This document shows, piece after piece, positions 21,664 through 34,018 of a DNA stretch of 64,000 bases (position 1 is its first letter; each line of letters starts with the position of its first letter). The notes beneath the pieces were generated by a model. The model was given only the letters and a program-made list of their open reading frames with translations. It ran no database searches and was not told the origin of the DNA. Source of the DNA: Papaver somniferum (Eukaryota > Streptophyta > Magnoliopsida > Ranunculales > Papaveraceae); contig NC_039367.1 of assembly GCF_003573695.1 (NCBI RefSeq), positions 161,898,542 through 161,962,541 on the forward strand. The letters are read 5' to 3'. The translations under genes and the position numbers were made by a program.

Positions 21664-22499
21664 GTCTCCCCCTTTGTCAATTTTAGTGACAAAACTATTA
21701 ATACATATGGAATACGAAAAAGATAAACTTTAGTGGCTCCTATTCCATAGTCTAATCTTCAACGTTCCCTGACATCTTCGTCCTTCCAAGTACTCCAATG
21801 ATCCCAAAGGTTGTCAGTTTAGCATCATCGTTGTTGAAGATCCGTAGCTATAACAATGAGAGAAATCGAGAGTCTCGATCATTATTATACAGTGTCATAG
21901 TACTATCATGTAACATAAAAGTCCAATTGTATCATGACTTCAACAATAATACTATGGTGATATGTATCACTCCCCCTTAGTCAATACTCTATCTTGATCA
22001 TGGAAACCACTCCCCCTTACACAATGATCCTAAAACCATATGTATTTGTAGTGTGAACTACAATATTTCTCCCCCTTTTTGTCAATAAAAAAGGTACAAG
22101 AACGGGATCATAATGAAATTTCCACAAGATATATTTCATAGACTAAAAGAAAAAATACATACCAACTTAATTTAGATGCAATCATAAAGCCGAAGCTAAA
22201 TGCATTCATCAAGGAGTTTAAAGATACAAGATAACCCCTATAAAATTCCATAGCCGCACTCCCCGCAAGATATTACCATTAAGCACAAGTTCAAAAGAAC
22301 TCTCCCCCATTTGATGTCATTCCCCAAAGAAGAACAAGAGCGACCTTAATTTTCGAAAGAAAAGAAGGATTTTTTATTGGATATCAAAAACCATGAGAAT
22401 GATTTTCTATATCCAAAACTCAACCAAATTAACCACAAGTAAACCCATGATTAATTTAACTGGAATACACAACTAAATCAAACCACAAAAGTGATCAAT

Positions 22500-23020
22500 T
22501 TAATTGAAGGTGCTCAACATAAGTAAACTTACGGAGCAATGACTAAGGTAATCATACGGAGACGACTAACTTAATCGTTCACATACTCAACATAAGGAAA
22601 ACCTTACGGAATATGCGACTATATTAACCGATAGAACATGATTAGTATAGCCGTTCATATACTCAACACAAGAATTTGTGGAATATATGAAAACTCAACT
22701 AGACTAATTACAAGAGAACCTATAATTAATCCAATTGGAATACCAATAACCAAACTAATCACCGAAGTAATCAATTCAATTATTTTGGGCTCAACATAAG
22801 AGAACTTATGGAACCCCGACTAAGTTCATCATAGAAGATGACAACCTTAACCATACATGTACTCAACATAAGAAAGAAAACTTATGGATTACAAACTAAA
22901 TAACAAACTAGTTGATTAGTTTAGTTCCTAATGCTCAACATATAGCATCTTATGGAACAACCAACAAGCCGATAAGAAAAATCGACTTAGTTGTATCGTG
23001 CTCAACATAATACACACAAT
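22500..23020 (-). repeat. Array of about 70-bp units each with a CATAAG...CTTATG hairpin
   Basis: CTCAACATAAG-type words start near 22510, 22581, 22661, 22790, 22860, 22932 and 23001, mostly 69-80 bp apart. Most are followed within 4-10 bp by the inverted complement (CTTACGG or CTTATGG). The region is the 3' untranslated part of the SIRE-like element. Confidence 0.7.
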
Positions 23021-23285
23021 GGAGCTTTCACGGTAAAACTTAATGAAGTGGATCAATGAAGATCAATACCGTGGATAACATACAAGGATCTATTCAATTT
23101 TCCATCATAACGATATAATAGACTTTATCCCTGTCAAACAAAAGATTTTATCCTATTTTCCATCAAATACATGATTGTATAGGCATAACTTTTGTAATTG
23201 TCAAAAGTCCATTCGTTCTTTCATCAATACGAATACTAATTCAAAGCACTAGTTATTCTTCCAACTAATCCAAAAAAAAGACATC

Positions 23286-23645
23286 CTAGGCGATAATGCC
23301 TTTGAGAAATTCAGCATCATTCCCGAACTCCTTGTTGTCAACAGCCATTGGAACATACGGTTCACAAAGATAGGAGTTTATATCAACGAACTGTCTTGAC
23401 TGATTATGTCGTACAAGGGCTCTCTGAATTTCTAAGGACTTTGACACAAAAGCCTTTATTTCACGAATCTCCTTTCTTACTTCCTTCAACTCATCAAGAA
23501 CATCGGAAAACTTCTGAGAGTTAGAAGGTACAACCCTTTGTTTTCTTGTCCTCTTTATTTTCAAGGACCTAGAACCAGGAGATTTCTGTTTTTCCTTGAT
23601 TGATGGCTTAACAATCATATTGACATCTTTTCTCTCCATAATCAC
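23286..23645 (-). CDS. Small coiled-coil ORF of SIRE-like element
   Basis: 119 aa, rich in Lys and Arg at the N-terminus (RSLKIKRTRKQR), followed by a heptad-like helix (VLDELKEVRKEIREIKAFV) predicted to form a coiled coil. Uninterrupted. It lies 3' of gag and 5' of the hairpin array. SIRE/Maximus elements often carry an extra ORF after pol; this may be its remnant or a replacement. I do not recognise a family. Confidence 0.45.
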   Translation of the reverse strand: MIMERKDVNMIVKPSIKEKQKSPGSRSLKIKRTRKQRVVPSNSQKFSDVLDELKEVRKEIREIKAFVSKSLEIQRALVRHNQSRQFVDINSYLCEPYVPMAVDNKEFGNDAEFLKGIIA

Positions 23646-24068
23646 AATGCTTAGAGAACAGTTATACCAATTGATTTTTGTGGATGGAATTCACAATCTC
23701 GTAAGAAGTCTTGAGATATAAAGGATATCAAGGAGGAAAAAGGAATGTAAGGTTCGAAACCTATAAACAGGTGCGTGGTCGTTCAACTCCAAACCCTTTG
23801 AAGAGTAGAATTGTCGATATTAACCCTTTCTTTGATAGACAGAAAACAACAAACCTAAGAAAACACTTCTTTCCTAAAGCATGTGTGTTTATGATCTTGT
23901 CTCTTTTGAACAGGCACAGAAGACAAGATTTCCCAAACAAAAGTTTGTGCTGTGGTGAACAACAATTTGTCCACCATTTTCCTCAAGAGAGGAATCTTCA
24001 GACTTCTATCCATCAAAACGATTCGACCATACTTTCTTTTCAAATGGTCTTACTCTATCCTTGGAAAC

Positions 24069-25492
24069 CTACTTCTTAGACGAAGATAAGATCCTACATA
24101 CCTCAGCGGTAATCTGAACAAGTTTCAACTTTCTTGCTAATCGATCTGCTCTTCGTTGGAGTTTGCTGGCGTGCCTTGTTTGGTGCTTGTATTTGTAACA
24201 CCTTGATAGTTTGTGTCCCTTCATCGAACAAAACGAGCACGTCGAACTTGGATAGTATTCATGCATCTGAGATGTGCAAGCAGCTAGACATACAGTAGAT
24301 CCTGAAACATTACTGACAGGGTTTCCAGTTAGAGAATCTTCTGTCCTGACTGGGTTTCCTTCTTCTACGAACCCATTGAGGTTGATATATGTATTGCTAC
24401 AAGTATCAAAATCGATGTTTTCACCAAGGATCCCTACACTTGATTTCCTATCTTCATCGGAATCATAGGTTTCAGACATTTCATCAAGTGTTACGGCTAG
24501 ACCTTTGTTCTCAGTGTATTTTCTACGATTTGAGCATTCGTTAGCAAAATGGCCAAAACCTTTACACTTAAAGCACCGAGGCATGTCCTCGTCATCAGCC
24601 TCGTCAGCAACCCTTTTTTAGGAGGTATGCGACCGCGAGGTTTGTCTGATGATCTAGGTTTGTCTCTCGAAAACCGTTTTCTTCTCTTCAACAGAAGATC
24701 CCTAAACTGTCTTGTGATCAAGGAGACCGACTTGTCAAGGTCTTCATCTGAAAAATCATTCTCAGACTGATCATCCTCAGAGACATGAACACTTTTACCT
24801 TTGGAAAGTAATTTAATGCTCTTCTGTGCTTTAAAAGCAACATCCTTACCGACTTTGGATGTACGCTCATGATCAAAGATCTTTAGCTTCCCAACCAAGG
24901 TGTATCTGGAAATATTATTGAGGTTATTTCCTTCAACGATGGCATGCTTCTTAGACTCGTATCTAGATGGCAGCGATCTGAGAATTTTCATCACAATGTC
25001 CTTTTCAGGAATAGTCTTACCCGATGCAAAAGATGCATTAACAATTTAAGACACTTTGTGATTGAACTCATCAAATGTTTCTTCATTTGCCATTCGAAGG
25101 TTCTCCCAATCAGAATTAAGGTTTTGAAGCGTAGCTTCCTTTTCACTAGTGTTTCCTTCAAATACGGTTTCTAAGATATCCCAAGCATCTTTAGACCTAG
25201 TGCAATTAGACATATGGTGTTGAAGACTTGGGGAAATGGCATGTATGATAGCATTTAACCCTTCAGAATTCTGCTTTGTAGCAAGAATCTCGACAACATT
25301 ATATTCACCAATATTCTTGGGAACAGTTCTGTTTCCAGCTGCAACAACAGGCGCATCATAACCATTCACCACATATACCCATGATTGAAAATCACGCGAT
25401 TGAAGAAAAGCTCGCGTAACAATTTTCCACCACAAGTAATTGGAGTCATCGAAAACTGGTGGTACGTTAATAGAGATAGCACCTCTGTCCAT
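24069..25492 (-). pseudogene. Copia gag (SIRE-like), broken
   Basis: The N-terminal frame begins MDRGAISINVPPVFDDSNY, then WWKIVTRAFLQS and SKDAWDILETVFEG, matching copia gag (UBN2-type). The next frame has LRSLPSRYESKKHAI and acidic EDDQSENDFSDED. The C-terminal frame has the zinc knuckle CFKCKGFGHFANEC and a second knuckle-like CSFCSMKGHKLSRC, a SIRE/Maximus trait. Two frameshifts (near 25045 and 24540) split the protein. Pol, which should follow, is absent. Confidence 0.82.
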
Positions 25493-25545
25493 AGAGTCAG
25501 ATCGCTTACAAACACAGACTTATTAGGTATTAAACGTGTTTGCCT

Positions 25546-25557
25546 GCTCTGATACCA
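25546..25557 (-). other. PBS of SIRE-like element (initiator tRNA-Met type)
   Basis: Minus-strand TGGTATCAGAGC, the standard copia primer site, lies three bases inside the right LTR edge at 25561. Confidence 0.85.
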
Positions 25558-25776
25558 ATTTAAAAAGCGGGGGTCTAACAACACCACCCAATATTTCGCT
25601 TAGCAATCTGTATGAACTAACTCCGAAATACTTTGCTAGAGAATCAACTAGACAGTCAGACTCAATCTAAACAAAAGTATCTCAAGGAGTTAATATCTAT
25701 CTCTTGATTTGATTTTTACTCAAGCTAAAATCAATAGCGAGTCTTTATCAAATCAAGGAATAACTTGGACGGTACC

Positions 25777-27290
25777 TGATAGACACATTTTTGTGTCTAA
25801 TTTGTCCCGATTCTATATATTAACAGTGCCCATTTTTTTACTTATTATGGTATTTTATGTGTGTGTAGGTATTTTTGGCCAATAAACATTTTTGGAAAAA
25901 TCGGCTCTAAAAGTTGATAAAGGCATCCAAAGGAAGCGATTTTGGAACCCACACTTTGGATAAGGGCCACCTAGGGCATCCCAAGGCAGGTTATAAAGGC
26001 GCCCACACTCTGGATAGGGGCACCCCCTCTTCAAAATTCAAATTATCAAAAATGGCGGGAAAACTTGGCAAACACGCTGTTGAATTTGGACGTGAATTTT
26101 CGGGCAGTTTCAAAGAGATTCAATAGCCGAAATTGGTTTGTATGAACTCTAGAAGACATTACAAGCCCAGTACAATCAATTAGACCCGGAAAATTGGGCT
26201 GGAATACCCTTGAGAAGCAAAGAAAGGGAAAACATAGTACGTGTTCTCTGTTGGGTTTTTAGAATATTTTTGAGAGATTTCTGGAGGACTTTGATGCTGG
26301 ATTAACATGTACATGGTCCTATTCAAGATTATGGAAGAGTTTGGTAGCTATTTTATAGCTAACAGCACGTGAAAAAGCTCAATAGAAGCGATTATCGTTT
26401 CAACTGCATGAGAAGAAGAAAAAGAATAATCGCATATTTAGTCGAGATTTATGGATCTGTTGGGCTATATAAGTGTTGGTTTACGTCAAAGAAAAGTTTA
26501 GAAAAGTTTAAAGAGAAATAGGAGAGAGTTCAGAGCCGAAACGAGGAAGATAGCATTGATTGTTGCTGCTGCTGCTGCTGCTGTTCAAGGAGGAAGACGA
26601 AGAACGAAGAACAGACGCTTCTGGAGCGTCGTTCTTCAATAGTACCTACAACAGAGTAACTGTGTCGTTATTTTGCTGCAGTGCAGAAGTATCGTTTACA
26701 GGCAGTGTTATTCGAACATTGTAACAGTGACGCTGTAACATTTATACAGCGCTGCAAAAATTCTGTTAAACACCATATCATCAATAAAAACATCTATTAA
26801 GCCATTTTGATCAAGTTTTTGAAATGAGGATCTAAACCCCTTAGCCAAGGCGACGGAGGAAGCCATTGTTTCATATTTATTGGTATAATTCTAACTTTAT
26901 TATTTATTTGCAATATTTTTACATGATTATTTGCATGGAATTTATATTGGATAATTGATTTTTATTGAATAATTGTGATTCCTTTTGATGGAGCATGCTT
27001 AATTTAAGACTTTTGATGTTTCATGCTTGGTGTTTACATTTATTAATTCAAAAATCTACAAAAGGCATAAATTAGAATCACTCTAAAAGAAAAATTGCAT
27101 GAATATTAATTATTAGAATTTATCAAATAATGGGTCAATGGTGGAATCCAAGTCTTGGTGTTTTTCTCTATAACTTTGAACAACTCTTTTTATTTGCTTG
27201 TTTAATTTAAATCTAAAAATTGTTTTCTTCACAAGTCTGAAAAGACCCCCTTTTACCACTACAACTACAATCACTATTGATTTCACATCA
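25777..27290 (+). repeat. 5' LTR of element B
   Basis: 1514 bp. TATA box (GGGCTATATAAG) near 26463-26473. A CTG run lies at 26567-26583 (shorter in the 3' copy). The PBS-like TGGCACCGCCGACGCGG begins at 27297. Confidence 0.9.
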
Positions 27291-27639
27291 AATTTTTGGC
27301 ACCGCCGACGCGGATTAGTGTTTAGGTAGCATTTTTTTTTAGATTTATTTTTTATTTATTTATTACTATTATTTTTATTTGTTCCTCTTTACGTTTCTTT
27401 GGATGTGTCTTTGATTTGCAGGTTTGAAGTTGGATACTAAGGACTTGGAACAAAGTTTAAAGCTAAAAGAGAAGAAAAAGAAGACAATTTTTGTTTTAGG
27501 ATTTAGTTTTATTATTATTTTTAGAATTGTATTAGGAAATATTTTGTAATTTACTTTTTCTTTTGCACTTTATTTTTGGACTTTTGGACTATGAACTTTG
27601 GACATTTTTTTTAATTTTTTTTTAAACCCTACGGAAGGG

Positions 27640-28330
27640 TGGTTTAAATATAACTGTGTGCAGGGAAGGACGGCGATTACGATATCGTCTCGGCCCCTCG
27701 GATTTGTACACGACATAGGAGTCGTGGCCCGAGTCGATTTCAGCGGTTCTTCGCCCGTCTGGTACGGGAGGTAAACTTCTAAACACCCGCGAATCTCCAG
27801 CAAGCGGGTTTACCGTTTTCCTTAAGGTGAATATATGTTGAGGACTTGAATATGGATGCTTTAATTTTCTAGTAAAGGGCAAGGACTGGCCATACAAGAT
27901 AAGGGTTCGGATTTCATCACCGTTCTCTTTTTGCCCGCCTTAGGAAAACGAAACCAAACGCGAACCTAAGCCTAAAATTTTGAATAGAACGAGACCTATA
28001 GGGTAACGAGCTTAATAGGACAGTCGTTCGAAAAATATTGGTTACTCTTTTGAGCATACTTCGAAGTTCAGGATGGTTTCTGTGAGTTGAATGCGTTACT
28101 GCACCGCCTTGAATACCGGTGAGGCCTTCGGTATCAAAGCTCCACTGAGCTTCCCTCGCCTCTATTCAACTCACTTTAACTCGTACTGATTTCAGAGAAT
28201 TTGCTCAGATTGCAACGAATTCCTTTTCGAAGGATTAGAAGCTGGTCTAGAAACAATCTAAGTGGAGCCATCATGCTTTTTGTTTGCTAGAAATTTTTAG
28301 GTTTGATTTGGTGGAGTCGGCCTGCTGTGT
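27640..28330 (+). ncRNA. Conserved 5' leader of element B
   Basis: Counterpart of 9109-9790 in element A, matching along most of its length with few indels. It lies between PBS and Gag and has no credible ORF. Confidence 0.45.
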
Positions 28331-28371
28331 GTTTGCTTAGAACCTCCCTTCCTTAGGATTTTTATTTTTGC

Positions 28372-31311
28372 ATGCCAATAGCGCTCGATTCCTTTATGGA
28401 GAGTGCTTGGAAAAGAGATAATTTTGGTCGTTTGATTAGTGACGAGCCTAAAAGATCTTTTTGTGGAAGCGGGGAGCTCGAAGACTCTTCTTTTGAGAGC
28501 CTCGTATTTGGAAACTTCAGTTTTGAGAATCTGTCTCTTCGTGAGGAAAGTACCCCTAGTATTTCTGCTGTGCCACCGATGGCAACTTTGAAAGATTACA
28601 TGTTCCCAACTAGGTCCAACCGAGCTTCGTGCATTAAATTGCCAGCCACTACGGCTAATTTCGAGATAAGACCTAGTATTCTTCAGATGATCCCTATATA
28701 CTTAGGAAAAGATGATGAGAACCCTTATTTCCATATTAGGGACTTTGAGGAAATTTGTGGAACAATTAGGATAAAGGACCTTACCGATGAAGTCTTGAAA
28801 CTTAAGATGTTTCCCTTTTCTTTGAGAGACAAATCCAAGATCTGGCTGAACAACCTAGCGTCTGAATCCATAGAAACATGGCAGGAACTTATCGCTGCCT
28901 TCTATATGAAGTTCTACCCTAAGCATAAAACTGCAGCTGTTAGGCAGAACATTAGTACTAGTGTGCAACCAGAGGGAGAGTCTCTTTATAGATTTTTAGA
29001 GAGATTCAATGATCTTCTATCCCAGTGTCATCACCATGGATTTGATAAGATGAAACTTGTAGAGATTATTTATAATGGTTTGGACTATTCGACCAAAGCT
29101 ATGGTCGAATCTATGTGCGCTGGTGAGTTCACTAGTAAAAATGCTGAAGATGCTTTTACCTTCTTAGGAGTTATCGCTGAAAAATCCCAACAGTGGGAGT
29201 CTTGTGTTGAACCCCCTAAAAGACTCTTGGTCAATAGAAGTAGCACCAATGTGGTATATACAACTTTTGGTTCAGATTCTAAGTTTGCTGCTTTATCTAG
29301 AAGGTTAGAAGCTTTGGAATTGAATCAGCCTAAAAATAAGTCCCTTGTTGAACCTAATAGAGCCTCCCAAGTCTCTAGTTGTGGAATAGAGCCCGATAAC
29401 TCATTCTGGGAAGGTCAGGTTAGTGAAGAGCAAGCTCATGCTTTCTATAACAATGCTAGGTTTGAAAACCGTCAGAAGTTTGACCCCTACTCAGAGACCT
29501 ACAACCCTGGTTGGAGAAACCATCCTAATTTCTCTTGGTCTAAGGGCCAGAGTCAAGGACAGTCTAGCAATTCTCAGCCTCCCCCAGGTTTTGCTTTTAA
29601 GAACTCTTCAGGTCAAACCCAGTTTCAGAACACTTCTGAGAAAAAGATATCTACCTTAAAAGAAACTCTCACTATGTTAGCAAATAACCATGACATGCTA
29701 TAAAAAAACCACCTTAGCTTTCAACAAGAAACTAGGCAAGAGTTGAAGAATAATTCCCAGAGTCTTTCCAAATTAGAACTTCAAGTAAGACAAATAGCTA
29801 AGTTTATAAGTGAGAGAGAAAATGGAAGGTTCCCTAGTCATACTGATCCTAACCCCAAAGGAGAGAAATCGTACAATCATGTGAATGCTGTCACAACCCT
29901 GAGGAGTGGAAAGAAGGTTGACAACAAGGTTTCCATGCCTGATAGTGAACGTGTTGTAGTTCACCCTGCTGAGCCAGAGAATGAAGAGACTGATAGAGTC
30001 TCTAAAGAGACCAATGAGGGTCCTGTTGAGCCTGTTTTTGTCCCCAGAGCCCCATTTCCCTGGTTATTGGCACCAACAAAAAATGAATCAAACTTTAATG
30101 ACATAATGGAGGTTTTTAACAAAGTTACCATAAACCTTCCGTTACTAGAAGCAATTAGGAAAGTACCAGCTTATTTCAAGTTCCTTAAGGATCTTTATAC
30201 ACGAAATCGTAAGCTTAATGTCCATAAGAAAGCCTTTTTAGCTGGTCAAGTAAGTTCAATTCTTCTGAACCAAACACTCCCTAAGTACAAGGACCCTGGA
30301 TTCCCTACCATATATTGTGCAATTGGTAATCAAATGGTCGATAAGGCATTACTTGACTTAGGAGCTAGTGTTAATTTACTCCCGTATCATGTATACACCC
30401 AGCTAGGTCTTGGTAAGCTGAAACCGACCAACATGACACTACAATTAGCTGATAGGTCTGTCAAAGTCCCTCGTGGTATCATAGAGGATGTTCTAATTGA
30501 GGTTGATAAGTTTGTTTATCCAGTTGATTTTGTTGTTCTAGACACCCAGCCAGTTCAGGACCCAAGTGCTCACGTCCCGGTGATTTTAGGTCGCCCATTC
30601 TTAGCCACATCTAATGCTATCATCAATTGTAGGACTAGACTCATGAACATATCCTTTGGTAATATGACCACTGAACTGAATGTTTTTAATGTTACTACAC
30701 AACCTTCCAATGATTTAGAGGAAGTGAATATGATTAGCACTTTATTTCAAATTCAGGATAATTGGGATGACACTTTATTTAATGATTGTTTGGATGCATT
30801 TGATGATACAATCTTATTAAGACATATAGGTGAACCGACTGTAGAACTACAAGAAGCTCTTGAGCATTTCAAGGACTCCGAAGATTCAGAAATCCAAGCA
30901 ATAATTAAAGGTTTGACTGAGAGTAGTGAAAACCCTATGTTTGGGGGTAGTAATGATTCTTGTGATAGTCAAGTATCCCCATTGGAAGTCCCTAACTTGG
31001 GACTCGAGCCTAGTGAGGTATTCCCTGAGTCTATTCAGACTCCACAACCCGATCCTCCTGATACTGTCCAGGAGAAAATCCATATGTTAGAGGCCCGTTT
31101 TTCGGATGAATCTGTTTGCCGAAACACTCATATGAAGCCCAATTGGGCACTCCAGATAAATCCAGTTGTCTTGCGAGAAACTTTAGATCAGGTTGTGCTC
31201 TTTCTGCTAATTTGTCTGATCTTGACCATTTGTCTCCTATTAGTGGCAGTTCTATTTGGTCTTATGGACCCACAATTGTTTCGACTATTGGTATACGACT
31301 TTGGAAGGTGA
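28372..31311 (+). CDS. Gag-protease-TM polyprotein of element B (one stop codon)
   Basis: One reading frame of about 980 codons, interrupted only by TAA at 29701-29703. An N-terminal extension (MPIALDSFMESAWKRD) is followed by the Gag core (PYFHIRDFEEICGTIRIKD; GESLYRFLERFNDLLSQC). After the stop comes a coiled-coil-like stretch, then FPWLLAPTKNES, protease DLGASVNLLPYHVY and VPVILGRPFLA, an acidic module (ELQEALEHFKDSEDSEIQA), VPNLGLEPSE, a hydrophobic helix (VVLFLLICLILTICLLLVAV) and the end DPQLFRLLVYDFGR. Athila proteases look like this, but reverse transcriptase normally follows; here a membrane tail follows instead. The stop could be decay or regulated readthrough. Confidence 0.85.
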
Positions 31312-32507
31312 AAATTCTTTTTGAGGTATTTGATGTCTAGCTAATGACTATAAATTTAGCATTTACTGGGAGGCTCCCGCGTTCTTGTGATACGGTAATA
31401 TCCTTCCTTATTTCTTTTCCCTCCAGTGGTAACATTTTCTCCTTGTATGTGCTTTAATTTCATAAATAGAAACATTGAGGACAATGTTAGATTTAAGTTT
31501 TGGGGTGGGGAAGAAACACTTTTTGGCTTTTAGTTGCAATAAATAAACTCCAGAGCTTAGAAATTTATGCCTATTGAGGATAGCACTAACCAATCTAAGT
31601 GGATGAAAACATTTCTTCTTTAGGAGTTGAGGAACCAATCTGACTAGATGAAAACATCTATAGAGTCTATTCATAAAAACACAGAGCTAAGGTGTTAGAA
31701 ATAACATGATAGTTTCGCCATATCTTGTCGAGTCCTTTTCACTTTATATTTTTAATTTTCTTTTATTTCAAGTGATTTGGTGGGGCACACGATTCAAGTT
31801 GTTACCTTTGCTAGGGTGAAATAGAGTGACTGAGTATTGAAAAAAAAAATTATTATTATTAAAAAAAAAAAGTTATGAAAAAAAAAAAAAAAAAATTAGA
31901 CCAGACCATTTGACCAAACGGAATAAAATTAAATAACGTCGACCACTGGAACCCTTGTATGTGCCAGTTGCGTTGACCTAGTGTTAGGATTATCGAACAC
32001 TGGTTCCCTTGTATATGCCAGTGATTTGATACTAGTCAGACTATCTCAGTGATTTAGGACAGTATTATTTTGGCAAAGGCCTTCAGACAGATATGGGAAA
32101 CACCGTTCACTTTTCAACCATCTACATTTGTCTTTTTCCATCTTCTTAATATTTTCATGTGATTAGTCTGACTCCGAGTATGATGTCCATCGTGAAACTA
32201 TCTTAGTAGAGCTCTGTCACTTATATGAATTTTAGTATGCTTGAGTGTAAACTCGTGTACATCAATTGGAATTTCGCATCAGGGTTCTTCCTCTTAGAGT
32301 CAATAATTGTATGCCAACCAAGGATATTCTTTAGTGCTTTCCAAGGTTCTGCGTAAATAGATAGGGTCTGGAGTAAAGGTTTTGTGGGTAAACCTCTGGT
32401 AAACCCTCCCGGGATTAACTCGGTCATTAGGGACACCTAGTGAGTTAGGATTTTATTTTGTAGTTTTAATTTGCTCGGTCCTAGCAAATAATAAGTTTGG
32501 GGGTATT
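31312..32507 (+). other. 3' UTR of element B with PPT
   Basis: Holds the hairpin, the CACTGG-type direct repeat (about 31945 and 31998), A-rich tracts at 31840-31895 and the true PPT AATAAGTTTGGGGGTATT next to the LTR. No reverse transcriptase or envelope-like frame is visible. Confidence 0.7.
31471..31488 (+). promoter_or_regulatory. Conserved RNA hairpin, element B
   Basis: AACATTG-AGGA-CAATGTT, identical to element A, followed by ATTTAAGTTTTGGGGTGGGG, a PPT-like tract. Confidence 0.65.
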
Positions 32508-34018
32508 TGATAGACACATTTTTGTGTCTAATTTGTCCCGATTCTATATATTGACAGTGCCCATTTTTTTACTTATTATGGTGTTTTATGTGTGTGTAGG
32601 TATTTTTGGCCAATAAACATTTTTGGAAAAATCGGCTCTAAAAGTTGATAAAGGCATCCAAAGGAAGCGATTTTGGCACCCACAATTTGGATAAGGGCCA
32701 CCTAGGGCATCCCAATGAAGGTTATAAAGGCGCCCACACTCTGGATAGGGGCACCCCTTCTTCAAAATTCAAATTATCAAAAATGGCGGGAAAACTAGGC
32801 AAACACGCTGTTGAATTTGGACTTGAATTTTCGGGCAGTTTCAAAGAGATTCAATGGCAGAAATTGGTTTGTATGAACTCTAGAAGACATTACAAGCCCA
32901 GTACAATCAATTGGACCCGGAAAATTGGGCTGGAATACCCGTGAGAAGCAAAGAAAGGGAAAACATAGTACGTGTTCTCTGTTGGGTTTTTAGAATATTT
33001 TTGAGAGATTTCTGGAGGACTTTGATGCTGGATTAACATGTACATGGTCCTATTCAAGATTATGGAAGAGTTTGGTAGCTATTTTATAGCTAACAGCACG
33101 TGAAAAAGCTCAACAGAAGCGATTATCGTTTCAACTGCATGAGAAGAAGAAAAAGAATAATCGCATATTTAGTCGAGATTTATGGATCTGTTGGGCTATA
33201 TAAGTGTTGGTTTACGTCAAAGAAAAGTTTAGAAAAGTTTAGAGAGAAAGAGGAGAGAGTTCAGAGCCGAAACGAGGAAGATACCATTGATTGTTGCTGC
33301 TGCTGGTGCTGTTCAAGGAGGAAGACGAAGAACGAAGAACAGACGCTTCTGGAGCGTCGATCTTCAATAGTACCTACAGCAGAGTAACTGTGTCGTTATT
33401 TTGCTGCAGTGCAGAAGTATCGTTTACAGGCAGTCTTATTCGAACATTGTAACAGTGACGCTGTAACATTTATACAGCGTTGCAAAAATTCTGTTAAACA
33501 CCATATCATCAATAAAAACATCTATTAAGCCATTTTGATCAAGTTTTTGAAATGAGGAGGTAAACCCCTTAGCCAAGGCGACGGAGGAAGCCATTGTTTC
33601 ATATTTATTGGTATAATTCTAACTTTATTATTTATTTGTAATATTTTTACATGATTATTTGCATGGAATTTATATTGGATAATTGATTTTTATTGAATAA
33701 TTGTGATTCTTTTTGATGGAGCATGCTTAATTTAAGACTTTTGATGTTTCATACTTGGTGTTTACATTTATTAATTCAAAAATCTACAAAAGGCATAAAT
33801 TAGAATCACTCTAAAAGAAAAATTGCATGAATATTAATTATTAGAATTTATCAAATAATGGGTCAATGGTGGAATCCAAGTCTTGGTGTTTTTATCAATA
33901 ACTTTGAACAACTCTTTTTATTTGCTTGTTTAATTTAAATCTAAAAATTGTTTTCTTCACAAGTCTGAAAAGACCCCTTTTTACCACTACAACTACAATC
34001 ACTATTGATTTCACATCA
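32508..34018 (+). repeat. 3' LTR of element B
   Basis: 1511 bp, nearly identical to 25777-27290. TATA near 33194. Confidence 0.9.

Larger units (their letters stand above)
25777..34018 (+). mobile_element. Element B: Athila-like gag-protease element without pol (younger relative of A)
   Basis: Two LTRs of about 1.51 kb with TGATAGACA...ACATCA ends differ at only a small number of sites. The TSD is GTACC on the left and TTACC on the right; the undisturbed copia LTR reads GGTACCAAAG at the same site, so GTACC is original. The interior repeats the order seen in element A. The coding region has one in-frame stop. It is the best preserved member of the family here. Confidence 0.92.

Noticed and set aside
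22500..23020. CRISPR-like array because of about 70-bp periodic repeats
   Set aside because: Repeats are diverged, spacing is irregular, the DNA is plant nuclear and no cas gene exists; the repeats are part of a copia 3' region.
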